From: Ganoderma boninense
Lineage: Eukaryota > Basidiomycota > Agaricomycetes > Polyporales > Polyporaceae
Direction: 5' to 3'
Assembly: GCA_002900995.3 (NCBI GenBank)
Contig: CM035307.1
Span: forward strand, 2,294,001 to 2,358,000
DNA length: 64,000 nt
The notes beneath the pieces are model-generated. The model had not been told where the DNA came from, did no database searches, and saw only the letters and a list, made by a program, of their open reading frames with translations. This document shows, in pieces, positions 14,501 through 26,098 of this stretch; positions within the stretch are counted from its first letter, which is position 1; every line of letters starts with the position of its first letter. The translations under genes were made by a program, and so were the position numbers.

Positions 14501-14525
14501 GTCGAGGCACTCCCGAGTCGGACAT
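8597..14525 (-). CDS. rim15: Rim15/Cek1-type hybrid Ser/Thr kinase (PAS, kinase, receiver)
   Basis: Six exons (14525-12973, 12910-10832, 10776-10224, 10168-8986, 8929-8891, 8838-8597) give 1,882 residues. After a low-complexity N-terminus comes a PAS-like region (about 495-620) and a Cys/His cluster beginning CRICECNVP (about 665). The kinase spans about 1085-1560: Gly loop ISKGAFGSVF, Lys in AIKVLKK, catalytic Asp1212 in HRDLKPDN, DFG at 1230. A long insert then precedes VGTPDYLAPE, as in the Rim15/Cek1 branch of AGC/NDR kinases. A C-terminal response-regulator receiver has AEDN, phospho-acceptor Asp1797 (MDLHMP), AVSAY and PKPV, so all key residues are intact. Rim15 acts below TOR and PKA in nutrient limitation and stationary-phase entry, via endosulfines. 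Start chosen at MSDSGV; the frame is open upstream. Confidence 0.93.
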
Positions 14526-15338
14526 GTAGGTGCCGTGGTCGGGCTGGAGGGAAGGGTGGTCGAGACCAGGGGTGAGGGATGGGGAAGGGAGGAGGTGGGC
14601 GGGATAAGAGAAGCAAAAAAAGAGGAGAGAAAAATCAGTGGAGGATTGACATGAGAGAGCGATAACGAGGCGGGCGATGGTGGCCTGGAGACGAGGAGGA
14701 GAGGTTGAGAGTTGGTCTGAATGACCTCTCGCTCCTCCCGCGCCTAACACCATGTCTCCAGACCGCCGCGCTTGTCCTGCGTTCCCACACCCCCTCGTGC
14801 CCATGAATATTTCCTCGACTCCCTGCCGCTCCCTGCCATGCACCACGCACAATATGTATGCGCTGCCCCTGTGCCCAGACTTCTATGCATCGATGGGTCG
14901 TCCACCGAAGGGCGGACAATCGCTTCGGATGGGACTTCCGACGGGCGTGCTGGGCGTGGCCCCTGGCGTGTGCGGTGACGGGGGTCCTGGCCGCAAGAAT
15001 CCGGGGTCTGGACCTCGGGGACAGCGAGGGTGGTGGCGTGGCCGAGCTTCGGTGCTAGATTCTGAGCAGGTCGTTCCCCCGACTCGCGACGGCCGTTCAC
15101 TTGCCACTTGGGCCCACTCGACCCTGCCCGCCAGTCACCTGCGCTCGTCCCAGGGCCCCGTTCCCCCTCCGTCCCGCCCCCATCAAACCCTCCTTGCCCG
15201 TCTCACACCAGTCACACGGCCACCCTCTCCTCTCTCTTCTAGGAAAGGTCTGTCATCTCAGATACCCCATTCGCAGACGCACTTGTCTTGTCTCAGCACT
15301 TCAACTGACCGACTTTCTCCACCTTAGATTATCCCTCC
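14526..15338. other. Divergent intergenic region rim15/bS18m
   Basis: About 810 bp between the divergent starts of the kinase and the mitoribosomal gene. It is GC-rich with pyrimidine-rich tracts near 15180-15330. It is presumed to hold both promoters; no gene is supported. Confidence 0.5.
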
Positions 15339-16488
15339 ATGTTGTCGCTAGCAGGTGTTTTCCGTGCGGCGACGCGTCGCCAGACGTGTACTGCCTGCGC
15401 TGCTACAACACGCTCCATGTCAGATACCTCGTCAACTGTTCGCCAACTCTGGGACCTAGTACACGAGACAGCGGAAGCTGGAGGTGCAGTTGAACAAGAT
15501 GTGATCATCGACTCTGTCCCAGGTACGAGCATCAGTCATACCTTGCCTTCCCCAAGTCACACAGTGAATTGACAAATGGCTCAGCTCCCACGTCGCCCAA
15601 CGCGTTCCCCGTTCTCAGAGGGTTCCAGGCTCATCAGGTGCGTTTCAACGTTTTTCATGTTTGTTCGCGGCAGCTAGCGCTCCATTGTCCGGACACCGAA
15701 GAGATTTGGGAAATATTTGCTGGGTCTACTCGCCATAATCCTCCCTTGTCACCTTCCAGCGATCAGGCCACTCTCCTCAGAGGCCACCAAGAGAAAATAT
15801 TGAACCAAAACGGCGTGCTCCATTGCCGGTGCGAATGTGGTCCGACTGGTCATGACCCTTTGTTATACCCTTTCATTTCTGTACTCCACCACGGTGTGCA
15901 ACGGTTTTTCTGTTGATTCCAACGGAACTCCCGCTGTGTGATTTGTTTTTGGTCTCTTTAGACTGGTACGTCTTCACAGGGACTTTTGCACTTCACGAAA
16001 CCGCATAAGTGGCACCACGTCAACGGTGTTAACCGCAGAGTCGGTTCCGAATAAGAGTCCTTCTCGACCAACTCTCTTACTCGCTAATGTCGCCTTTCCT
16101 GCGCCCAGTCCGCTCGAGTCCCGACCAGATATCTGACTTCTGACGAACCGTCACCCTCCAGTTCGTCCAGCCAAAAGACTTCTCCCGAGCCGGCTACAAC
16201 AAGCACCGTCCCTACCTGAAGAGGGCCGCACTGGGCCCTGACGCGCGCGAGTCCCGCTATCTCGACCCGCTCCACCAGCTCGGCATCGACCCGCTCAAGG
16301 AGTCACTCAACTCAGCCCTCCTCTCTAGCTTCGTGACACACATGGGCAAGATTAAGAAACGAAGCGAGACGAACCTCACGTGGAAGAACCAACGCCGCAT
16401 TGGCAAGGCCATCCGTCGGGCGAAAATGATGGGCATTATTCCCGTGCTCAGCAAGCGGCACTTATTGGAGGCGAGCGAGTCGACTTGA
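15339..16488 (+). CDS. RSM18: Mitochondrial small-subunit ribosomal protein bS18m
   Basis: Exons 15339-15522, 15585-15637 and 16162-16488 give 187 residues. The N-terminus (MLSLAGVFRAATRRQ) is basic and hydroxylated with no acidic residues at first, as in mitochondrial presequences. The C-terminal half carries the S18 signature: FVTHMGKIKKRSETNLT, then KNQRRIGKAIRRAKMMGIIP. In bacteria S18 binds the 16S platform next to S6 and S11; here it belongs to the mitoribosome. The second intron (15638-16161) is 524 nt, about eight times the usual intron length here. Phase is kept across it (…AHQ/FVQPKDF), so the join is probably right, but a cryptic extra exon or an intronic RNA cannot be excluded. 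Confidence 0.88.
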
Positions 16489-17069
16489 GACCGACCGAAT
16501 CCGACATCGCACCTTTTGTCCCATCGCCCATCGCCCGGTCGTTATGGTCCTGTGTACGCTACTCCCAATCTAGTTTGAATAGATATCAAGGCCGTATTGC
16601 CTCCGCTCCCTGTTCGCTGGGTGATAGGCCTCGAAAAAGTAGGTTTAGACCACCACGTCCCCCGCTCGGTTTCTAAACATGCAAATCCGCGCGCACACGA
16701 TCTCATGCACCATATAGATGGGTGGCGCAGAACAGATCTCGACCAGAGCGGCAAAGAAAACGTTCCCCATTTATGTCATTGCGCTGTCCTATGATCACAC
16801 CCCGGACTTCTGGCATTTACGCAGAAGCATCCGTCGGATGCAGGTCCCTTCTAATATGGAGGTGCGGGGGTCACCAGGCCCGCCCGAAACAATGTTACTC
16901 GCCACAAGCCGCTCGCGCTCAGCAGGCAAGGGTTCGCCCGTTGACAGGCAGCTCGGGGGCCTGCCTTCGCCCGGTTTCTTGACGGGAATGGCTTGTCCAG
17001 ATGCACAACGATGTCAATATGGATCGGGAGGGAGAGCTAAACGGCCAAGTCCGGGATAAAGATACACAG
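16489..17069. other. Convergent intergenic region
   Basis: About 580 bp between the stop of bS18m and the stop of RPN11. Overlapping short frames show no homology or splice continuity. Presumed 3' UTRs; nothing else seen. Confidence 0.5.
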
Positions 17070-18516
<1,447 letters not shown>

Positions 18517-18765
18517 TGCAGCAGTTCGGTTCAGCTCAAGACAAGGAGGAAACGACGGTGGAGGAGAGCGGAGGAAGCTGTGGACAGATCGCGGAAACCG
18601 AGTGCGAGGACGCACACGCGTCGCTGACGCGTCGGGTATTCGACCACGTGCGGCAGGGCGTTGTTTGTCGGTGTGTGCAGCGGCTTGGACCGTAGACGCG
18701 CGTCTGGCACTCGTCGTCTTGCTGCGATGTGGTCATGATCGTCTCTCTCTCGTCCCGGAAATGCA
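18517..18765. promoter_or_regulatory. Compact divergent promoter RPN11 / 18766 gene
   Basis: Only 249 bp separate the two divergent start codons, so both promoters must lie here or overlap the first exons. I did not find a clear PACE element (GGTGGCAAA), the Rpn4 site of yeast proteasome genes. Confidence 0.5.
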
Positions 18766-20853
18766 ATGTCCTCCAGCGAGCTCTCCAATGCTCTCAATCC
18801 ACATGTCGTGGCACAAAGACCAAGGCGCACCCATGTTCCTAGACCTGCTCTCCCAGCTCCCCATGCTACTCCAACTGTCCATCATGCACAAGTCCCACAA
18901 CCCTCCGCACCTCATCGCAGCGAGCTGGAACTTGCCATAACCTTGCCTCCGTCCCCACCACCTCCTTCAGTAGAGTGTGTATTTGTATTTCTTCTTTGTC
19001 GTCCTCCCTGTCACTGACCTTGAATGACTGAAGAGTTGCCCCCGTAATTCCGTCGCCACCGAAGCCCTCCCGCAGTGTCGTACCCGTCGTCCAACAGCTG
19101 TGTCAGGTTATAGCCAGTGCACGAAATGCTGCCACCGCAGAAAGCAAGCGTCGCACTGCATGGGAGCAGGAGCAGGAGGCGAAGAGTGCCCAGGCCCAGG
19201 CCCAGATGGAGCAACGTCTTTCAAGCGTACAGGAGGAGTTAGCCAGGTTGAAGGCTTACATTCGCATGAACTCCAATTTCGCACCGCCAGCTGTACTCCA
19301 GGAGAGCTACGTCACTACAATACCCACAACCGCGCGCATAGAGCCAGCCTCTCCGGTACTTGAATCTTTCTCTCCTCAATCACTCATCTCCCCCGTCTCC
19401 CCAATTCCCGGCCACCTCTCTGCCGAATTCGTGCAAGGTTCTTCATCGAGACCGTTAGCTGCGAATGGTTTGGACACTCTTTATGTCATCGAGGAGGTCC
19501 CATCACCCGCCCTCTTAGCCCGTTCACCTTCCAGTCATGTTCCTGAACGTCCATCGACCCCGCAATCGGTAGGCGTTACCCCGAACACTCCTGACGCCAC
19601 CCCCGAACCTGAGCCGAACGCTCGAAAACGGTCCCGCCGCGTCTTAGAGGATGACACAGATTACGACAGTGATTCAGAAGAGTCGGACACGCCTACTACA
19701 GATCGTCCACTACGCCGAAAGAATGGACATGATGATCGTTGCCTTACCATTCACGTAAGCCCCACGCTCACCCCGTATCTTTCCGAGAATGTTACCCAAC
19801 GGTGTTTTTAGCATGCGTTGCGTATCCACATTCGCAAGATGATGAAGCTCAAGCACGACGAAGTTCTCCCTGACAGTGTATTCGAGGGCGTAGTCCCAGG
19901 TCCTACCGACCCTGTGCGCTTCGTTTGGAATCGGACAACGAAACAATCTGCCGTGAACGCAGCGATGAAGAAACGTATTGTTGCCGACCTCAAAGCTCAC
20001 CGGAACAAGTACAAGCACGTCCCAAATAAAGACTTCGACAAGAAGGCGCTAGAAGCCGCTTTCGAGCAGGTCTTCACGACGCTGAGGCAACGGTTCAAGT
20101 CACAGGACGATGCGACGACCGCAACTAGACTTCAGCGGCGGGAGGATCACAAGTCCCTGAAGGCGCGGCGGCTACAACGGAAGAAGACCGTGAGTGTTTT
20201 TGTCCTCCAGGCCCTTCCCGCTTATCCTCTAGAGGTTCTCGAGCCCGCCAGATCATGCTATCATGTTTTACTGACCACGAGTATGCGCCCTTGCGTCGTA
20301 GAAACTCGCGAACCGCACGGAGGCACGCAAGGGCGTCCCTGCCCTCTTTCCGCCTGTCCTCGATGGCGCGCTCCAGCTGGACTGCATGTCCTCGGAGGAG
20401 TCCTCAGGCGAGGAGCCCGCCCCCGCGGGCCAGGGTGCGGAGACGGTGCAGGTGTTCCGCACACGCGGCCTGGCCTGGCGTAGCGCGCGCTTGCGGCGCA
20501 TGTATGCGCTGCTAGACACGCAGGACAAGCTTGACAAGAGCTTCAAGCCGAAACGCGGCGTTGGCAGGCGAGTGCGCCGCGAGGGACCGCTCAAGGAAGG
20601 GCTCTTTCTGCCACCGAAGGGTGTTGTGGGGTGGATGGTCAGCCAGCGATGGATACGGGACATGGAGGTGGACCGCCCGGACATGCGGGATATATTGCGG
20701 GATATCATTGTGGATGCTCAACCCGAGGCAGAGGATACGCGATTATTGTTGGGGCCTGAGATGAGCGACGAGGAGGAGGTTCAGACTTCGCCGGTAAACC
20801 ACCCTCACGTTTCGGATACTAGTTACTCGCTGTATAATGCGCTGCAGTTTTAG
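18766..20853 (+). CDS. Uncharacterised basidiomycete protein, coiled coil plus basic/acidic region
   Basis: Exons 18766-18976, 19036-19754, 19812-20189 and 20302-20853 give 619 residues. After a Pro/His-rich N-terminus, residues about 85-145 are Ala/Glu/Gln-rich and should form a coiled coil (ending MEQRLSSVQEELARLKAYI). A Ser/Pro region leads to an acidic patch (DDTDYDSDSEESDTP). Exon 3 carries a conserved-looking segment (RIHIRKMMKLKHDEVLPDS; VRFVWNRTTKQSAVNA) with many Lys/Arg, and exon 4 has RGLAWRSARLRRMYALLD and a C-terminal helical, charged part. I do not recognise a named domain. Charge pattern and lysine clusters suggest a nuclear protein (inference). The stop lies only 107 bp from that of the convergent monooxygenase gene. 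Confidence 0.75.
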
Positions 20854-20960
20854 ATATCTTTCTCTGCATCAGGGCTGCATTGCACTATACGTATGACGTC
20901 TGCATGGGTATCATCATCGGAGCACTAGTACTACATGGTATCGATAGCATCTCATCTTCT

Positions 20961-23149
20961 TCAGTTCACGTTGTCAATTGCCCCATCTCGCCTGCCGTTG
21001 TGCTTGAGAAGGCCCAGCTGGATAGCCTTGAACTGGAGCGCCTGAGGAGGACGTGATGAGATCCTGTAGAGAGGGAGGTGATCATGCGCTTACCAGGGTC
21101 TTTGACATGAGACGAGAGATGAAGAAGTCGCCGCTGGCGAACCACAACTATCGACAATGGCGTGACCGTCAGTAATCAAGACTTACGGAGAAGGCAAAGC
21201 AGGACTAACCCCAGGATAGCCAGATGGGCGATAACTTCCCCTGAGCTCCCCTTCCGCGTCAAGGCCGTACACTTGATCCGTCTTGGCAATGACATCCTCC
21301 CCGAACAACTCCTTGTTATTCTCCCGCATATTAGTGTATCCAGTCCTACGAAAGGACACAATCCTCAGTGTCGAGTTCAGCATCAGTAATGCCTCGTCAG
21401 ACTTACGCAAATATCACAAGGTCTGCGGACAACTCAGAGCCATCACTAAACACGACTCCGTTCTCAGTAAATTTCTGTAACGAATGGCCGTTCTTCACTT
21501 TGATGCTCCCGTCTGCGACCAGGTCTGCGCCCCCCTTGTCTAGCCCTGTTGAATTGTCACGTAAACTTTTGCATTCTAGGGCCCGCACGGAAAACTTACA
21601 GTACCCTGTTCAAAACTATCAGTGAGTCGCACAGCGGAGCTTATTACCAAGGCACGTACCTCCCCCACGCTCCATCACCAGCAGGTAGAGCCCCTCACCG
21701 TCCGGGCCCATGTTCAGCTTCACGCCGCCCTTTCGCAGCTTATCGTGAAGCTCCTTGTCCTCCTCCCACGCTGCCTGCTGATCCGCGATGTTCAGCTTCT
21801 TGAGCAGCCCGAACGGCATCGAGGCCGACTTGAAATCCGATACGTCCATAGGGACGTCCTCGGGGAACACGGCACGCTGCCTCCGGGCAATGTATTCCCG
21901 CGACATGACGCACGTCGACGAGCGCTGGACCATCGTGACGGACGCGGCCCCGTTGAAGACGAGGTCCTGGCAGACGTCGATCGAGCTGTTCCCAGCCCCG
22001 ATGATCACTGCCCGTTTTCCGGCGTACGGTGCGCCGCCCGTGTAGTCTTGAGAATGCAGGATTTGTCCCTGGAACCGCTCGAGGTCCGGGATGTCAGGAT
22101 GTTACGCTCCCCCAGCGTGCCAGTGGCGAGGACGATGTGCGCGGGGTGCAGCTGGACCTCGAAGCCCTCACGGAAGACAGTGACGTCCCACTCTTTGGTG
22201 TCGGTGCTGTACGTCGGCCGCCCCTTCATCTCCGCACTCGTCCACACTACCAGGTCTTGCATCGTCACGTACAACTCCAGCCAGTCCCCGAGCCTGTCTC
22301 GCGGCGTGAACTCCGGCCAGTTCGTTGGATATGACTGATATAGCACTGCAGCGTAGCCGGTTGTTAGAGTTAGGCTCAGCTTCCGTGCAAAAGCAGGACT
22401 TACATGTGTGGTGTCTTTTGACTGTATGCAAGGTCAATGTGGGATACCGCTTCCTCCAGTTGTCTCCGACGCGAGTATTGCGGTCGATGACGAGCGCTGG
22501 GATCTTCATCTGCTTGAAGCGCGCAGCCATATTCAGTCCCGTTTGCCCTGCTCCCACTGACGTTCACGTTCGTAATCGATTAGCTGGGAAGCTCTCGGTT
22601 TTGAATTGCGAACACACCTATCAGAACATAGGGCCTGGTCTCGACCTCCGCGACCCAGTCCTCGAACTCCGTCTGCATGTTTCTCCCAGGAATGCTGGTG
22701 ACATCGTCCCGCATTGCGAGCGTGGTGAGCTCCTCGTGCCCACGCAGGTCCGAGAGCTCAGTCAGGAGTGACAGGGCCCTGTACTTCCCGCTCGCGTCCC
22801 TGAGTAATCGAGCATGTGCACGGCCATGCCCGCGTCGGCATTCAAACGTGAACGCAACCTCCACCCCCTGCACTCCCAGCTGGGGTATCACGGTCACTTG
22901 TGGCGCGAGGTGGGGGGATTCGTTCAGTTGCACGTCCGAGATCTGCGCCGCGGACAAAGCGTTGGCTAGATATGCCGCGATCTTCTCGCGTCCTGCGAGA
23001 GAGCGGACGTCCCAAGTAAACACGAGGAGGTCGCGGAGCCAGCCGTCCGCCAGGAAGAGTTGAGCGACAGCATCGGGCTCCGCGCGGCTCAGCGCGGCGG
23101 AACACGCGGCGAGCCAGTCGGAAGCGACGCGGTGAGGGTCGGCAGCCAT
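20961..23149 (-). pseudogene. NTF2-like/flavin monooxygenase fusion, copy 1, with 8-bp duplication frameshift
   Basis: Eight exons: 23149-22618, 22556-22404, 22345-21660, micro-exon 21605-21600, 21545-21407, 21345-21210, 21147-21094, 21041-20961. Residues 1-150 form an NTF2/SnoaL-like domain (start MAADPHRVASDWL). Then come an FAD-binding GAGQTG, the monooxygenase fingerprint FQGQILHSQDY, and an NADPH-binding GAGNSS (VIIGAGNSSIDVCQDL). The protein should be a soluble group B flavin monooxygenase; the substrate is unknown. In exon 3 an 8-bp tandem duplication (22090-22105) shifts the frame just before the fingerprint. The exons sum to 1,787 nt, and subtracting 8 gives exactly 593 codons. Either a recently inactivated gene or a sequence error. 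All other exons and splice sites look intact. Confidence 0.8.
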
Positions 23150-23942
23150 GGTAGTAGAGACTCGGGGGTGTCTTGGACTCGGCCCACGACGACTGACGGC
23201 CGAACTTTATCGTGCTCGCCGCGGCCGAGCAGAGCAGCTGTGCAGGTGCTCTGCTGGGAACGATGGCATCTGCGTGTGGGTGGTCGTGAGACTGCGCCCA
23301 AAGGAACTACCATGCAGCCAGGATAATAACAAACCTTGGATGCGAGCCATCGATGCGTGGTAAGTCTATGTGGAGTTTTGGTAACGTGTGGCGCCGGGCG
23401 AGCTCAGCTGCCACTGGCTGTAGCAGGCTGTGGGACTGAAGTCTTCCCGAAAGCGAACAGTGGGCCCACTGAACATTCCCTAATTGTTAAGAAAAGAGAG
23501 AGAATAAGGCTAAACTGAGCCGTGCCAGTGACAGTATCGGTCGGACGAAAGGAGTCCCGAAAGCCCGCAGGCTGTGTCAGAGGAACTTCAGGAAGCACTG
23601 CGAGCGCCCATGAGTGCCTTCGGCGCTTTCAAGCTGATCCTTCGCCAGCCTTCGTCCATCGGACTTCTGTCCGACAAACACCACCAGCGGATAAAGCATG
23701 TGTTACACGGGTTCCATGAGCGTTGATGAGTCGAGCCAGGAGAGAAACAGAGATCCCCCAGGCAAGTTCCAATCGCGACCCGGGCGGGCGAGGCACCGAA
23801 CTCTGCTGCTTCGACCGCGACCAGTGTGTACAGACTTAAGGTACATATGTTGGGGCATCTCGGTAGATGATGATTTCCACTTGAAACCATCAACAACGGA
23901 TAGCCATGTCGATAGATATCTGCTTGTCGTTGTGTCCTGGAG
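23150..23942. other. Spacer between the two monooxygenase copies
   Basis: About 790 bp, promoter side of copy 1 and 3' side of copy 2. No gene or repeat supported. Confidence 0.5.
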
Positions 23943-26098
23943 TTACGACTGATCTGGTTTGACCAACCCAAGCTGCCTAGCTTTGATTTGCATCCCCTGC
24001 CACAGCCCTGCGATCAGTGGTAAGGAATGTGACCCACTTCTCAACACTCACCAAAATCTTCGACATGAAGCGACCATGGAAAAAGTCCCCCGTAGCATAC
24101 CAAAGCTGCGCATGCAAATGTGTTGGACTGGAGGAAATGTAATCGACGACAGCGCATACTGGGAACTCACCCCAGGTTGACCACTTGGTCTGTAACTTGA
24201 CCTCAACTCTCCCTCGTCATCCAGGCCATAGAGTTCGCCTGTCTTATCAATGATGTCTTCACCGAGAAGGGCGCGGTTAGTGTCCTTCATGTTCAAGTAA
24301 CCCGTCCTGAAACGGCTTCATCAGTGTCTTATAGGCAGAGTAGATGCAAATGGCATACGCGAGAACGACAATGTCGGCAGGCAGCTCGGAACCATCTGTG
24401 AACACAACGCTGTTCTCCGCGAGATGATCAATTTCGACGCCATGCTTGACCTTGATTCTCCCTTCAGCGATAAGGTCTGCACCACCCTTGTCTTGCCCTG
24501 GGCTCGCGTCAGACATGCTTGAAACTTGCGGACAGCCCGGTTGACTTACAGAGTCCTACAAACGTGTTCTAAATATGCAGTGAACGACACATAACAGAGC
24601 TTGACTGATACGTGCCTCCAAACCGCCCAAGAACAAGAAAGAATAAGCCCGCACCTTCGGGCCCATATTCAGGTGTATTCCTCCCTTTCGAAGCTTGTCG
24701 TAAAGCTCCTTCTGCGCTTGCCACATATAGACTTGTGCTCGTATGTTCAACTTCTTCAGCAACCCATAGGGCAGAGCTGCATTACGCAGGTCCGAGACCG
24801 GCATAGGGACACCCTCCGGGAAGACGTGCTTGATGATCTCCGTCATGAAGTCGCGCGCCATGACACATGTCGACGAGCGCTGGACCATCGTTACCTCCCT
24901 CACTCCAGTCAAGGCGAGATCCTGGCAGATGTCGATGGCCGTGTTGCCTGCGCCGATGACGACAACGCGCTTTCCCCGTAAATTCTTCAGGGCCATTGTA
25001 TTCGACAGAGTGGCAGAGACGGCCCTTGAAGACGTCGCGCGCCGAAACCCTCGGAACGTTCGGTGCACCTAGGGTCCCAGTAGCCATGATGATGTGCGCA
25101 GGGCGAAGCTTGTACTCCTTGCCCTCCCGGATGACGGTCACCTCCCACTCGCGCGTCGCCTCGTCGTACTTGGGGTGAGGCTGGAGCTCTGTGCTGGTCC
25201 AGACGACTAGATCTTGGACGGAGGCATACTGCTCGAGCCAGTTGGCGACCTTGTCGCGAGGAGTGTATACTGGCCAATTATCGGGGTAAGGTTGATATAA
25301 CACTACGTTGACCCGCTATTAGAAGGCGCTCCATGTTGAGGAATTCCGAAGGACGTACGGGTGTGCTGCTTCCGTGGAGTATGAAGGGCCAAGGAAGGGT
25401 ACCGATTCCGCCACACGTCTCCGACGCGAGCAGTACGCTCGATGACTAAAGCCGACAGGCCCATTTGCTTGAAACGTGCAGCAATTTGCAGACCAATCTG
25501 GGCTGCGCCAACTGAAAGTGGACAGTGAGAGAGGACACAACCAAACGTATAGTATATGACATGCCGATGAGAACATGGGGCTTGGCCTCCACTTCCTTGA
25601 CCCAATCGGCAAACTCTTTCTGCGTATCATGCCCAGCGGAATCGGCTTCGTCTCTAAGATGCAGAGTACTAATCTCCTCGTGTCCACGGAGGTCGGAGAG
25701 CATCATGAGGACGGCAAGGGCCCGAAACTCCCCGTTTTCATCGGCAAGAAGGCGGACATAACCTCGGCCGGGACCACGGAGGCATTCGAAGCTGTATGCG
25801 AACTCGATGTCTGTCGCCTGAATTTGAGGAATATCGGACGTCCTTGGCATGAGAGTGCGGAGACTCATCTAGCTTGAAGTCCGAGACTTGTGCACCGGAT
25901 AGCGTAGGCAGCAAGAAGGCCTTGATCTTCTCTCGTCCTTCAAGGGAACGGGTGTCCCACGTGAACACGAGAAGATCACGAGAGCCAGCCGTCTGGAAGG
26001 AAAAGCCCGGCGAGAGCGTCCAGATTCTGGGTGGCAAATGCGGCACTGTAGTCCGCGAGCCAGGAGGATGCGACGACCTGAGGATTGAGATCGGACAT
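23943..26098 (-). pseudogene. NTF2-like/flavin monooxygenase fusion, copy 2, decayed paralogue
   Basis: Same architecture as copy 1: blocks 26098-25565, 25511-25359, 25302-24612, micro-exon 24555-24550, 24497-24359, 24306-24171, 24105-24052, 23996-23943. Exons 2, 4, 5, 6 and 7 have the same lengths as in copy 1 (153, 6, 139, 136, 54 nt). Three separate one-base insertions are needed to read it, near 25977-25986, 25848-25858 and 24966-24972; removing them gives 588 codons. The first intron begins GC rather than GT. The FAD motif is GAAQIG, with Ala for the central Gly. The fingerprint (FKGRLCHSVEY) and second motif (GAGNTA) remain. Together this indicates a pseudogene, though sequence error could explain part of it. 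Confidence 0.78.

Noticed and set aside
14526..14852. Longer N-terminus for the Rim15-type kinase
   Set aside because: The frame is open to an ATG at 14852, but the extra residues are low-complexity and UTR-like; MSDSGV at 14525 is the more natural start.
15638..16161. Possible intronic C/D snoRNA in bS18m
   Set aside because: CTGA boxes occur near the 3' end, but no convincing C box with terminal stem was found; listed only as something to search for.
20961..26098. Secondary-metabolite gene cluster around the monooxygenases
   Set aside because: No PKS, NRPS, terpene synthase, P450 or transporter neighbours; flanking genes are housekeeping (Vps52, Rpn11).
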